Positions 8,849 to 17,227 of a stretch of DNA of 64,000 bases are shown here, one piece after another. The DNA comes from Sphingomonas sp. Leaf22 (lineage in GTDB: Bacteria > Pseudomonadota > Alphaproteobacteria > Sphingomonadales > Sphingomonadaceae), in NCBI RefSeq assembly GCF_001421715.1, contig NZ_LMKP01000012.1:290501-354500 (forward strand). The letters run 5' to 3'. Under the pieces are notes generated by a model, which worked only from the letters and a program-made list of their open reading frames with translations, searched no databases and was not told the DNA's origin. Position 1 is the first letter of the stretch. The number at the start of each line of letters is the position of its first letter. The translations under genes and the position numbers were made by a program.

Positions 8849-8944
8849 TTTATGGGGAAGACCGTTCGGGCATCCGTGCGGACTCCACTTTACTCGCCCG
8901 ACCATCCGGCTATTTATCGCTAGACGATAAATGAAGGAATTGCC

Positions 8945-10828
8945 GTGAAACTGGTCCGGGGTGCGTGGAAGCTGCTGGTCGGGATCAAGGACGCACTGGT
9001 CCTGTTCCTGCTGCTGCTGTTCTTCGGCAGTCTGTTCGCTGCCCTGTCCACCCGGCCCAATACCCGGGTGACCGATGGCGCGCTGCTGCTCGACCTGTCG
9101 GGATCGATCGTCGAGCAACCCGCCGAGACCGATCCGGTCGCGGTGCTGAGCGGCCAGCCGGTCGCCCAACAATTGCGGCTGCGCAACGTGGTTCGCGCGC
9201 TCGATGCGGCAAAGGGCGATGCGCGGGTCAAGGTCGTCGTGCTCGACCTCGACAAGTTCGCCGGCGGCTATCCGGCGGTACTGGCCGAGGTCGGCGATGC
9301 CGTCGCCCGTGTCCGAGCGTCGGGCAAACCGGTGCTGGCCTATGCCACGCTCTATACCGATGGCGGCTATCGCATCGCATCGAACGCCAGCGAGATCTGG
9401 CAGAATCCGTTCGGCGGCACGCTGTTCCGCGGCCCCGGCGGGTCGCAGCCCTATTACAAGGGGCTGATCGACAAGCTGGGCGTCAACGCCCATGTCTACC
9501 GCGTCGGCCAGTTCAAGTCGGCGGTCGAACCCTTTACCCGCGCCGACCAGTCCGAACCGGCCCGCGCCGCCAATCAGGCGCTGTACGGCGCGATCTTCGA
9601 CCAATGGCGCGCGGCGGTGCAAAAGGCGCGGCCCAAGGCGCAGCTCGACGCCTTCCTGACCCGCCCGGCGGAAACGGTGCAGGCGGCGGGCGGCGACATT
9701 GCCCAAGCCAATCTGCGCGGCGGGCTGATCGACCAGCTCGGCGACCGCATCGCCTTCGGCAAGCGCGTCGCGGCGCTGGCCGGTGAGGATGCGGGCAAGG
9801 CCGCGGGCAGTTTCCGTACGATCAAATATGCCAATTGGCTGGCGGCGAACCCGGTCCCGACCGGCGGCGACGCAGTCGGCGTCATCACCGTTGCCGGCAC
9901 GATCGTCGATGGCGAGGCGAAGGCCGGTACGGCGGGCGGCGACACCATCGCCAAGCTGCTGCTCGACGGGCTCGCGACCAAGAACCTGAAGGCACTGGTC
10001 GTCCGCGTCGATTCGCCGGGAGGATCGGTGCTCGCCTCCGAACGCATCCGTCAGGCGATCCTGCAGGCCAAGCAGGTCGCGAAGATCCCGGTCGTGGTAT
10101 CGATGGGCGGGCTTGCCGCATCAGGCGGCTATTGGGTGTCGACGCCGGGCGACGTGATCTTCGCCGAACCCAACACCATCACCGGATCGATCGGGGTGTT
10201 CGGGGTCATTCCGACCTTCGAAAACACGCTGGCGAAGATCGGCGTCACGTCCGACGGCGTCGCCACCACCCCCCTGAGCGGCCAGCCCGACGTGATGCGC
10301 GGCACCAGCCCGGCGTTCGACGCGATCATGCAGGGCAATGTCGAGGATATCTATCGCCGCTTTACCGGCCTCGTCGCCACCTCGCGCAAGCTGACGCCGC
10401 AGCGCGTCGACCAGATCGGGCAGGGCCGAGTGTGGGACGGCGGCACCGCGCGCCAGCTGGGGTTGGTCGACCGCTTCGGCAATCTGAACGATGCCGTCGC
10501 CGAGGCTGCCCGCCGCGCGAAGCTCGACCCGGCCAGCGCCCGTGCCGTCTATCTCGACCGCGAACCCAGCGCCTATGAAAAGCTGCTGAAGAGCTTTGCC
10601 GATCGCGAGAAGGGCGAGACGACCGAGGCCGCCACCGACCTGCTCGGGGCCGCCGCGATCGAACAGCGCGCGTTGATGGCGCAGGCGCTGGGCGATGCCC
10701 GCCGGATGCTGACCGCACGGACCGGCGTGCAGGCGCGCTGCCTCGAATGCGCCGGGCTGGGACCGGTGACGGTGTCGGCCGACGATGCGTCGCTGCTCGA
10801 CCTGATCGTGGCGCGGCTGTTCCGATGA
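8945..10828 (+). CDS. sppA: Signal peptide peptidase SppA, 67-kDa type
   Basis: The 627-residue protein starts at a GTG preceded by GAAGGA six bases upstream. An N-terminal membrane anchor (about residues 16-36) is followed by two tandem ClpP-like S49 protease domains, the long form of SppA. The Lys of YRVGQFKSAVEPF in the first half and the Ser of GGLAASGGYW in the second half match the Lys/Ser catalytic dyad shared between the two halves. The enzyme cuts up signal peptides left in the inner membrane. It overlaps the next gene as ATGA. The C-terminal CLECAG tail is unusual and its role is unknown. Confidence 0.95.
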   Translation: MKLVRGAWKLLVGIKDALVLFLLLLFFGSLFAALSTRPNTRVTDGALLLDLSGSIVEQPAETDPVAVLSGQPVAQQLRLRNVVRALDAAKGDARVKVVVLDLDKFAGGYPAVLAEVGDAVARVRASGKPVLAYATLYTDGGYRIASNASEIWQNPFGGTLFRGPGGSQPYYKGLIDKLGVNAHVYRVGQFKSAVEPFTRADQSEPARAANQALYGAIFDQWRAAVQKARPKAQLDAFLTRPAETVQAAGGDIAQANLRGGLIDQLGDRIAFGKRVAALAGEDAGKAAGSFRTIKYANWLAANPVPTGGDAVGVITVAGTIVDGEAKAGTAGGDTIAKLLLDGLATKNLKALVVRVDSPGGSVLASERIRQAILQAKQVAKIPVVVSMGGLAASGGYWVSTPGDVIFAEPNTITGSIGVFGVIPTFENTLAKIGVTSDGVATTPLSGQPDVMRGTSPAFDAIMQGNVEDIYRRFTGLVATSRKLTPQRVDQIGQGRVWDGGTARQLGLVDRFGNLNDAVAEAARRAKLDPASARAVYLDREPSAYEKLLKSFADREKGETTEAATDLLGAAAIEQRALMAQALGDARRMLTARTGVQARCLECAGLGPVTVSADDASLLDLIVARLFR

Positions 10829-11388
10829 TCGCGATCCGCGCCGCCCGGCCCGAGGACGCCGCCGCGATCGCCGCGATCTATGCGCCCTATGTGCTGGGCG
10901 GCACGGTGTCGTTCGAAACCGACGCCCCTGACACCCGCGCGATCCGCCACCGCATGGCCGCCAGCGACGGTTTCTATCCGTGGCTGGTCGCGACCACCGG
11001 GGAGGCGGGGGGCGATGCCGTGCTCGGCTATGCCTATGCGACGAAGTTTCGCGAGCGCCCGGCCTATCGCTACGTCGTCGAAACCTCGATCTACATGGCC
11101 GGCAGCGCGCAACAGCGCGGCACCGGACGGCTATTGTACGAAGCGTTGATCGACACCCTGCGCGCGCAGGGGTTCACGCAGGCGATCGGCGTGCTGTCGC
11201 TGCCCAACGACGCCTCGATCACGCTGCACGAGGCGGTCGGCTTCCGCCGTGCCGGGGTGTACCGCGGGGTCGGGTTCAAACAAGGGCGCTGGATCGATGT
11301 CGGCTTCTGGCAATGCCGGCTGAACGAAGGGACCGTCCCGCCGAAGGAACCGCGGGCGTTCAGTGCGGTCGGGGTGGTGCGGGGGTAA
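10825..11388 (+). CDS. GNAT N-acetyltransferase, phosphinothricin-acetyltransferase-like
   Basis: The 187-residue protein begins IRAARPEDAAAIAAIYAPYV and contains the acetyl-CoA pyrophosphate loop as QQRGTGRLLYE, then SLPNDASITLHEAVGF. This matches the PAT/Bar-like subgroup of the GNAT superfamily, which acetylates small amines such as phosphinothricin or methionine derivatives; the native substrate is uncertain. The ATG at 10825 overlaps the sppA stop (ATGA), so the two are co-translated. The last 15 or so residues extend past the normal domain end and look disordered. Confidence 0.88.
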   Translation: MIAIRAARPEDAAAIAAIYAPYVLGGTVSFETDAPDTRAIRHRMAASDGFYPWLVATTGEAGGDAVLGYAYATKFRERPAYRYVVETSIYMAGSAQQRGTGRLLYEALIDTLRAQGFTQAIGVLSLPNDASITLHEAVGFRRAGVYRGVGFKQGRWIDVGFWQCRLNEGTVPPKEPRAFSAVGVVRG

Positions 11389-11430
11389 ACCGCGCCTACC
11401 TTCTTGCTCGCATCCGTTTGCCCCCCCCAA

Positions 11431-11551
11431 CCGTTCGGTTCGAGCAGCTTCGAGCGAAGTCGAGAAGCGCCCGTCGAGAACGGGCCGCTTGAGGCACCCC
11501 CTTCTCGACTACGGTTCTCGACAGGCTCGAACCTCCGCTCGAAGCGAACGG
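11431..11551. repeat. Dispersed repeat family A, copy 1
   Basis: About 121 bases, starting CCGTTCGGTTCGAGCAGCTTC and ending near GCTCGAAGCGAACGGG. The element is an imperfect palindrome with TTCGAGC/GCTCGAA ends and an inner TCGAGAAG/CTTCTCGA pair. Copies 2 and 3 lie at 13230-13350 and 16589-16709. Between this copy and the next gene (11600-11705) is a weaker repeat with TATCGA and TTCGACAAGCTCGA segments that partly recurs at 13375-13460. No gene is seen in 11389-11720. Confidence 0.85.
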
Positions 11552-11720
11552 GGGAGGGGAGCGCCCGGCAGACGCAGACCGACAACGCCCGTGCCAAAAC
11601 CGTTCGTGCTGAGTAGGGGCCGAGCCTGTCCAAGACCCGTATCGAAGCACGGCCCCGTCGATACGCTGTTTCGACAAGCTCGACAGCGACGCAGGACGAA
11701 CGGCGTTCGACCGGCACCCC

Positions 11721-12350
11721 CTACCGCTTTCCCCGATACGCCGGCAGCGCGATCCGGAACCGGATCGCCGCCCCGCGCAGCGCGAAGCCCGCCGTCGCCG
11801 CCGGCAGCGCCGCCACGAACGGCGGCAGGCCCAGCGCGACCAGCACCACATGCAGCCCCGCCGCCAGCGCCGCCGCCGTCACATACAGTTCCGGCCGCAT
11901 CAGGATGGACGGTACGCCCGCCAGCACGTCGCGCAGGATGCCGCCGACGCACGCGGTCAGCACCCCCATCACCGCCGCCTGCAACGGTGGCACGCCATAG
12001 GTCAGCGCCTTGGCCGCGCCGAACACGCCGTACGCCGCCAACCCCGCCGCATCGAGCCAGTCGAGTGCCTTGTCGCGCCACCAATGTTCGGGGGTGATCC
12101 ATACCAGCATCGCCATGCCGACACAGATCGCCGCTACCGGCGATCCATGGACCCAGAAGACCGGTGCCCCGATCAACAGGTCGCGCACCGTGCCACCGCC
12201 GACTCCGGTGATCAGCGCGAAGAACGCCGCCGTGACGAACGTCTGCGCCGCCCGGGTCGCCGCCAGCGCCCCCGACGCCGCGAACACCGCGATACCGATC
12301 ATGTCGAGCGCCCCGAGCATCTGCCCCAGCGCCTGCGGAGAAGGAACCAT
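11721..12350 (-). CDS. Trimeric intracellular cation (TRIC) channel family protein (YicG/UPF0126-like)
   Basis: The 209-residue protein has six to seven membrane segments arranged as two inverted copies. Each half carries the family Gly-rich kink: ALITGVGGGTVRD in the first and TACVGGILRDVLAG in the second. These are the hallmarks of bacterial TRIC homologues, which form homotrimeric K+/Na+-permeable channels. Length is typical. The gene is divergent from the YoaK-like gene with a 177-base shared upstream region. Confidence 0.9.
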   Translation of the reverse strand: MVPSPQALGQMLGALDMIGIAVFAASGALAATRAAQTFVTAAFFALITGVGGGTVRDLLIGAPVFWVHGSPVAAICVGMAMLVWITPEHWWRDKALDWLDAAGLAAYGVFGAAKALTYGVPPLQAAVMGVLTACVGGILRDVLAGVPSILMRPELYVTAAALAAGLHVVLVALGLPPFVAALPAATAGFALRGAAIRFRIALPAYRGKR

Positions 12351-12527
12351 GGCGTCTCGCTAACGTACCGCAGGGGAAGAGTCCGTTCCAAAAACATGCG
12401 GGCCGGTCGGTTTTTCTCGATCGTTCCTTGGTCGCCACGCCGGCACCGGTGCGTAAAGCCGATGGAGGTCGAGTCGGCCGCGCCCCGCCCTTGCCGACCC
12501 ACCGCCCGATCGGGCAAAGGAACCGCC

Positions 12528-13184
12528 ATGCGACGCCTGTCCTCCGCCGCCACGCTCACCACCGTCCTGCTGGCCGCGCTGGCCGGTATCGTCGACGCGC
12601 TGGCGTTCAGCGGCCTTGGCGGGTTCTTCGCGTCGTTCATGAGCGGCAACTCGACGCGCTTGGGCGTCGGCCTCGCCCATGGCTGGGATTATGCCGCCGC
12701 GACGGCCGCCGCGCTGGTGCTGTCGTTCGTCGCCGGGGCGATGCTCGGCACCATCGCCGGCGCGGCCGCGGCCGAACGGCTGGGGCAGGGGCGTCGGGCG
12801 GAGGCGGTGATGGGGGTCGTCACCCTGCTGCTCGCGATCGGCGCGGCGATGGCCGCCTTCGCCCCACTGACGCTCGCCATGCTGCTGCTCGCCGCGGCGA
12901 TGGGTGCGCAGAACGGCGTCGTCGCCCCCGATGGCGAGGTGCGGGTCGGCCTCACCTACATGACCGGCACGCTGGTCCGCATCGGCCAGCGCGCCGCGCG
13001 GCGGCTGCTCGGCGACCGCTCGGCACCGGGGCTGCGTCGCGACGCGCTATTGTGGCTGGGCTTCGTGGCGGGGGTGACGATCGGCACGATCGGCTGGAAC
13101 TGGCTGGGGTTGGCGGCACTGTGGGTCGTTGCCGCGCTGTCGGCGCTGCTGACGATGCTGGTCGCGCGGGTCGACCTGCAATAG
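12528..13184 (+). CDS. YoaK family (DUF1275) membrane protein
   Basis: The 218-residue protein has about six membrane segments. It shows the DUF1275 features GIVDALAFSGLGGFFASFMSGN near the N-terminus (shown here to residue limits by GIVDALAF and FMSGNS), AAAMGAQNG in the middle and LTYMTGTLV after it. The start at 12528 is supported by AAAGG at 12516-12520 and by the position of the first helix; upstream frame extension is unconserved. DUF1275 proteins are inner-membrane proteins of unknown, possibly transport, function. The gene appears monocistronic. Confidence 0.88.
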   Translation: MRRLSSAATLTTVLLAALAGIVDALAFSGLGGFFASFMSGNSTRLGVGLAHGWDYAAATAAALVLSFVAGAMLGTIAGAAAAERLGQGRRAEAVMGVVTLLLAIGAAMAAFAPLTLAMLLLAAAMGAQNGVVAPDGEVRVGLTYMTGTLVRIGQRAARRLLGDRSAPGLRRDALLWLGFVAGVTIGTIGWNWLGLAALWVVAALSALLTMLVARVDLQ

Positions 13185-13229
13185 GTGCCGCAGATCTTTG
13201 CTCCTCGCCACCCGCTCAAATCCGTTATC

Positions 13230-13350
13230 CGTTTAGTTCGAGCAGCTTCGAGCTTGTCGAGAAGCGTCCGTCGAGAACTCGGTCGCTTGGGGCAACGCCT
13301 TCTCGACTTCGGTTCTCGACAGGCTCGAACCTGCGCTCGAAGCAAACGGG
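13230..13350. repeat. Dispersed repeat family A, copy 2
   Basis: Same element and same orientation as at 11431, with TTTAGTTCGAGCAGCTTCG at the left and GCGCTCGAAGCAAACGG at the right. The following 13375-13460 stretch shares TATCGA and CTTCG segments with the region after copy 1. The 13185-13484 gap holds no gene that I can support. Confidence 0.85.
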
Positions 13351-13484
13351 GAAGGGAATGTCCCCGTTCGTCCTGAATTGCTGTTGAGCTGGTCGAAATG
13401 GCGTATCGAAGGACTTAACAGGTGCTTCGAAACTTCGCTGAGCCCCCATCAGGCACGAACGGACCGGCTTCCGTACGACCGCCT

Positions 13485-13865
13485 TTAAACTTCCCCCTCC
13501 GCCGGCAACAACCCGCGCACTTCGCCGATGAACCGCACCACCGAAATCGGCTTGGTCACATAGGCATTGGCCCCCGCCCCGCGCACCCGGTCCTCGTCGT
13601 CGCGCCCCGAATAGGCGGTGACCGCCATGATCGGGATCGTCCGCAGCCGGCTATCGCCCTTCAGCATGGTGATGAGCTCGAGGCCAGTCATATGCGGCAG
13701 CTGGATATCGGTGATGATCAGGTCGGGCAGAAAGGCGCGCGCCCGCGTCACCGCCTCCCGCCCGTCGCGCACCGGTTCGGTGTCGTACCCGTGCGCGCGC
13801 AGCAGGTCGCAGAACAGTTTCAGGTTGAGTTCGTTGTCCTCGACAACGAGTACCCTTTTTGCCAC
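13485..13865 (-). CDS. divK: Single-domain response regulator, DivK
   Basis: The 126-residue product is a lone receiver domain. It begins KRVLVVEDNELNLKLF, has the phospho-acceptor Asp53 in LIITDIQLPHMTG, the conserved Thr in MAVTAYSG and Lys in VTKPIS. Sequence, length and Asp53 position all match DivK, the cell-cycle regulator that works with PleC, DivJ and DivL to control CtrA. The start is a GTG at 13865 with AGGGG about ten bases upstream. The divergent neighbour is a DUF3572 gene, an arrangement conserved around divK in alphaproteobacteria. PleD, which often follows divK, is absent here. Confidence 0.92.
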   Translation of the reverse strand: MAKRVLVVEDNELNLKLFCDLLRAHGYDTEPVRDGREAVTRARAFLPDLIITDIQLPHMTGLELITMLKGDSRLRTIPIMAVTAYSGRDDEDRVRGAGANAYVTKPISVVRFIGEVRGLLPAEGEV

Positions 13866-13906
13866 GCGCGTTGCATCCCCTGATAGTTCCAACGACGGTG
13901 TAAGCG

Positions 13907-14179
13907 ATGCGACAGCGCGAGACAAATCAAGACGCGGCAACCCTTGCGTTACAGGCACTTGGCTGGGTGATCGGCGATGAGACCCGCGCCTCGCGCTTCC
14001 TCGCGCTGACCGGCATCGACCCGGCCGATCTGCGCGCGCGGGCCGGTGAGCCGTCATTTCTGGCGCAGGTCGTCGCCCATCTCGAATCCCATGAACCCGA
14101 TCTGCTGGCCTGTGCCGATGCGCTGGCGGTGCCGCCCGCCGCGCTGGTGCAGGCCCGCGCCGAACTGGAGACTGCATGA
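13907..14179 (+). CDS. DUF3572 family protein
   Basis: The 90-residue protein contains the family core ALQALGWVIGDETRASRFLA followed by LTGIDPADLRARAGEPSFLA and a short helical tail. DUF3572 proteins are small, soluble, alphaproteobacterial and of unknown function; they are characteristically adjacent to divK. The gene starts 41 bases from the divK GTG on the opposite strand, so the two promoters overlap. It overlaps the next gene as ATGA. Confidence 0.88.
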   Translation: MRQRETNQDAATLALQALGWVIGDETRASRFLALTGIDPADLRARAGEPSFLAQVVAHLESHEPDLLACADALAVPPAALVQARAELETA

Positions 14180-14799
14180 AACCGCTGCTCATCACCGATT
14201 GCGACGAAGTCCTGCTGCACATGGTCCGCCATTTCGGCACCTGGCTGAAGGACGCGCACGCGATCGATTTCCGCCTGCACGGGGGTGGATTCGCCGAATC
14301 CATGACCCGCGCCGACGGTACGACGGTCGAACCGCTGGAGATGTGGGGGTTGCTCGACGGCTTCTTCCCCGCCGAAATGGCGCGGCAGACGCTGGTGCCG
14401 CATGCCCGCGATGCACTGGCGGCGCTGGCCGAACAGGCCGACATCGTCGTCCTCACCAACCTGCAGGATCATTGCCGCAGCCACCGCATCGACCAGCTGG
14501 CGACGCACGGCATCGTCCACCGCGTCGAATGCAATCAGGGCGGCAAGGGGCCACCGGTCGCGCGGCTGGTCGCCGAATATGCTCCCAGCGTTACCGTGTT
14601 CGTCGACGACCTCGCCGTGCATCACCAATCGGTCGCCGATACCGCGCCGGACGTGTTCCGGCTGCACATGGTGTCCGAACCCGACCTTGCGGTGCATGTC
14701 GCGCCGGCCCCCGCCGCCCATGCCCGTATCGATGACTGGGTGGAGGCCAGAGGCTGGATCGAGGCACGGTTTGCCGAAGGACGCCCGGCACAGGCTTGA
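14176..14799 (+). CDS. HAD-superfamily hydrolase
   Basis: The 207-residue protein begins KPLLITDCDEVLLHMVRHFG. The DxD of HAD motif I is present as DCDE, in which the second aspartate is followed by Glu. A Thr-Asn pair in VVLTNLQDH is motif II, a Lys in NQGGKGPPVA motif III, and VFVDDLAVHH motif IV with the metal-binding Asp pair. This supports a functional phosphohydrolase with a small cap after motif I. The substrate is unknown. It is coupled to the DUF3572 gene and followed by the RidA gene at 32 bases. Confidence 0.83.
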   Translation: MKPLLITDCDEVLLHMVRHFGTWLKDAHAIDFRLHGGGFAESMTRADGTTVEPLEMWGLLDGFFPAEMARQTLVPHARDALAALAEQADIVVLTNLQDHCRSHRIDQLATHGIVHRVECNQGGKGPPVARLVAEYAPSVTVFVDDLAVHHQSVADTAPDVFRLHMVSEPDLAVHVAPAPAAHARIDDWVEARGWIEARFAEGRPAQA

Positions 14800-14831
14800 C
14801 CTTGCCCCCGATCAACGAAAGGAACGCATCC

Positions 14832-15296
14832 ATGGCATATGACATCCCCGCAAAGCTGGCCGAACGCGGCCTTTCGCTCCCCGCCGCCGCCGCCCCGGTC
14901 GCCGCCTATGTTCCGGCCGTCGAGGCCGGCGGGCTGCTCCACCTCTCGGGCCAGCTGCCCTTCGAGGACGGCAATCTGATGACCGGCCGCGCCGGCGAGG
15001 ACCGCGATCTTGCCTATGCGACCAGCGCCGCGCAGAAATGTGCGCTGATGATCCTTGCGCAGGCCGAAAAGGCGCTCGGCAGCCTCGACCGTATCGAACG
15101 CGTCGTGAAGCTCGGCGTGTTCGTCAATTCGGCGGGCAGCTTCACCGACCAGCCGAAGGTCGCCAACGGCGCGTCCGAACTGATGGTCGAACTGTTCGGC
15201 GACGCCGGCCGTCACGCCCGCAGCGCGGTCGGCGTGCCGGTCCTGCCGCTGGGTGCCGTGGTGGAGATCGACGCGATCCTCGCCATCCGGCCGTAA
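14832..15296 (+). CDS. RidA family protein (enamine/imine deaminase-like, YjgF group)
   Basis: The 154-residue protein has the RidA fold signatures GLLHLSGQLPFEDG, a trimer-interface core and the C-terminal VGVPVLPLGAVVEIDAI. The extended N-terminal AYDIPAKLAERGLSLP places it in the longer subgroup rather than classical RidA, and a canonical catalytic Arg in the usual place is not obvious. The start at 14832 has AAAGGAA ten bases upstream. RidA hydrolyses reactive 2-aminoacrylate; members of the longer subgroup may have other substrates. It closes the DUF3572-HAD-RidA operon. Confidence 0.88.
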   Translation: MAYDIPAKLAERGLSLPAAAAPVAAYVPAVEAGGLLHLSGQLPFEDGNLMTGRAGEDRDLAYATSAAQKCALMILAQAEKALGSLDRIERVVKLGVFVNSAGSFTDQPKVANGASELMVELFGDAGRHARSAVGVPVLPLGAVVEIDAILAIRP

Positions 15297-15304
15297 GCCC
15301 TTCG

Positions 15305-15341
15305 GCACCGGCCCACTCTCTCGTCCGGAGCGGGCCGGTGC
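15305..15341. terminator. Perfect hairpin after ridA-like gene
   Basis: GCACCGGCCC at 15305-15314 pairs perfectly with GGGCCGGTGC at 15332-15341 across a 17-base loop, nine bases after the stop. There is no T-tract, so termination efficiency is uncertain. The rest of 15342-15563 contains no gene and probably carries the porin promoter, with GAAAGGG just before the next start. Confidence 0.55.
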
Positions 15342-15563
15342 CCTCCGTCGCGCGTATTCGCGTGGTTTACGAGCGGCGGGCTGTTGCGATCGCGCAACAG
15401 CCGGCGCGTCGTCTCTTGTCCACGCGCAATTCCGATTGTGCGGCGCGGTACGCTAAGACATATTCGATCGCAGAGCGTCAGACCGCACGGGCCAGCAGGC
15501 CCACCGAATCGCGGCGACGTTCGAACGCAGGAGAATCACCACGGAACCTAGAAAGGGTTTACG

Positions 15564-16397
15564 ATGCGATTCTCGATCATTCTCCCGGCCGCCATTCTGG
15601 CCGCCACCACCGCGATGCCCGCCATGGCGCAGGACGAAACCGCGCCGCCCGCACCGATCACGATCAGCGGCAGCGCCGGCGTCACCTCCGACTATCGTTT
15701 TCGCGGCGTGTCGCAGAGCGACAAGAACGTCGCCGTTCAGGGCGGCATTACCATCGCCCATGACAGCGGTCTCTATATCGGCACCTGGGGCTCGAACCTC
15801 GCCGGTTGGGGCACGTTCGGCGGCGCGAACCTCGAACTCGATCTGATCGCGGGCTACAAGAAGACCTTCGGCACCGCGACCGTCGATGCCGGCGTCACCT
15901 GGTACACCTATCCGGGCGGTGCCGACGAAACCGACGTCGTCGAATTCTATGGCAAGCTGTCGGGCACCGCCGGTCCCGCCACGCTGACCGGCGGCGTGTT
16001 CTACGCGCCCAAGCAGACGTCGCTCGGTTACTTCACCGCCTCGGCCACGCCGCTGGTGGCGGGCGACGGCAGCCGCCAGAAGAACCTGTACCTCTCGGGC
16101 GACGCCGCGGCCGGCGTGCCGTCGACGCCGGTCACCCTGAAGGCGCATATCGGCTATTCGGACGGCAACCCCGGCCTCGGCCCCAACGGCACCAGCCTTG
16201 CCCCGACCGGCAAATATTGGGACTGGCTGGTCGGCGCGGACTATACCTACAAGAATCTGACGCTGGGCGTCGCCTATGTCGATACCGACATTTCGCGGTC
16301 GGAATCGGCCTATATCCAGCCGAACTTCAGCAAGACCACCAATGGCAGCCCGATCGCCGCCAGCACGGTGGTGGTATCGCTGACCGCGGCGTTCTGA
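15564..16397 (+). CDS. TorF family putative porin
   Basis: The 277-residue precursor has a signal peptide ending AMPAMAQ. The mature chain starts with the TorF/Gcw_chp signature ISGSAGVTSDYRFRGVSQS, then repeats amphipathic strands, and ends VVVSLTAAF with a terminal Phe typical of outer-membrane barrels. TorF proteins are common in sphingomonads and other proteobacteria; one member is linked to flavin export or uptake, but a general substrate is not established. The gene stands alone. Confidence 0.9.
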   Translation: MRFSIILPAAILAATTAMPAMAQDETAPPAPITISGSAGVTSDYRFRGVSQSDKNVAVQGGITIAHDSGLYIGTWGSNLAGWGTFGGANLELDLIAGYKKTFGTATVDAGVTWYTYPGGADETDVVEFYGKLSGTAGPATLTGGVFYAPKQTSLGYFTASATPLVAGDGSRQKNLYLSGDAAAGVPSTPVTLKAHIGYSDGNPGLGPNGTSLAPTGKYWDWLVGADYTYKNLTLGVAYVDTDISRSESAYIQPNFSKTTNGSPIAASTVVVSLTAAF

Positions 16398-16588
16398 TCG
16401 GACGGCGGGCGGTACAACCGCCCGCCGACGGGACGGAGATTCACGACCATCGTCATGCCCACGCACGCCGGGATATTCCGTGGAACGGGCGACACCTTCG
16501 CCGCGAGAGACGCCAGTCTGCGCTGGGGGACGGTTGTGGTCGGGGTGTTAGCGTGACTGGCTGGGGCTGAAAGGTCACCCGCCCTATC

Positions 16589-16709
16589 CGTTCGGTTCGA
16601 GCAGCTTCGAGCTTGTCGAGAAGCGTCCGTCGAGAACGCCCCGTTTAGGGCACCGCCTTCTCGACTTCGGTTCTCGACAAGCTCGAACCTGCGCTCGAAG
16701 CAAGCGGAT
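16589..16709. repeat. Dispersed repeat family A, copy 3
   Basis: Third copy, same orientation, from CCGTTCGGTTCGAGCAGC to GCTCGAAGCAAGCGG. It is closest to copy 2 (shared AGCTTGTCGAGAAGCGTCCG). The wider gap 16398-16825 contains this element, a terminator at 16767-16803 and no gene that I can support. Confidence 0.85.
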
Positions 16710-16766
16710 GGGGAATGGGAGATGGGGTTGAGGCCCAGAGCCCAACCCCTAAGGTCATGCAACCAC

Positions 16767-16803
16767 AAAAAGGCCGGCCACCCGACAGGGCGACCGGCCT
16801 TTT
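16767..16803 (-). terminator. Bidirectional-looking intrinsic terminator of the ileS-lspA-DUF3035 operon
   Basis: AAAAAGGCCGG at 16767-16777 pairs with CCGGCCTTTT at 16794-16803. On the minus strand this gives a GC stem followed by a run of T, 22 bases after the DUF3035 stop. Confidence 0.8.
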
Positions 16804-16825
16804 CGCTTGTCCGAACCCGCAACCC

Positions 16826-17227
16826 TTACGGCGTGGTCGTCCGCGCGCTCTGTCCGTCGCCGGCAGGAGCGGCGATGATGTCGCGGGTCGTCGACCCCTT
16901 GTCGACGACGTTGGTGCCCGGATCGGCCACGGCCGAACGGATGCCGGTATCGGCGTCGGCATTGCCCGCCTGCTCCAGCGTCAGCCGCTCGGTGGCGCTG
17001 CGCGGGGCCGGGCCGCCGAACAGTGCCTGCATCGCCTGCGTCGACGCAGCGGTGTCCTGCGGACGGGCGGCACCCGGCTGCGGCGGTACCAGCGAATAAT
17101 CGGGCGGAATTACCAGCGGCGCTTGTCGCGCGACCGCGAATTCGTCGGGGCGCGATCGGTTGAGGGCATTGCCCTGACACCCGGCAAGGATCAGGCCCAG
17201 GCTGCCGAGAACGATGAACTTACGCAT
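16826..17227 (-). CDS. DUF3035 family lipoprotein
   Basis: The 133-residue precursor has a lipoprotein signal with Cys17 in LGLILAGCQG. The conserved block RPDEFAVARQAPLVIPPDYS is the hallmark of DUF3035, an alphaproteobacterial family of unknown function; the remainder is Ala/Pro-rich and probably unstructured. It overlaps the end of lspA by eight bases, so a substrate of the lipoprotein signal peptidase is made from the same transcript as the enzyme. Confidence 0.88.
   Translation of the reverse strand: MRKFIVLGSLGLILAGCQGNALNRSRPDEFAVARQAPLVIPPDYSLVPPQPGAARPQDTAASTQAMQALFGGPAPRSATERLTLEQAGNADADTGIRSAVADPGTNVVDKGSTTRDIIAAPAGDGQSARTTTP

Noticed and set aside
11431-16709. Clustered repeats as a CRISPR array
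   Set aside because: Units are 121 bases, imperfect palindromes spaced by genes, with no regular spacers and no cas genes.
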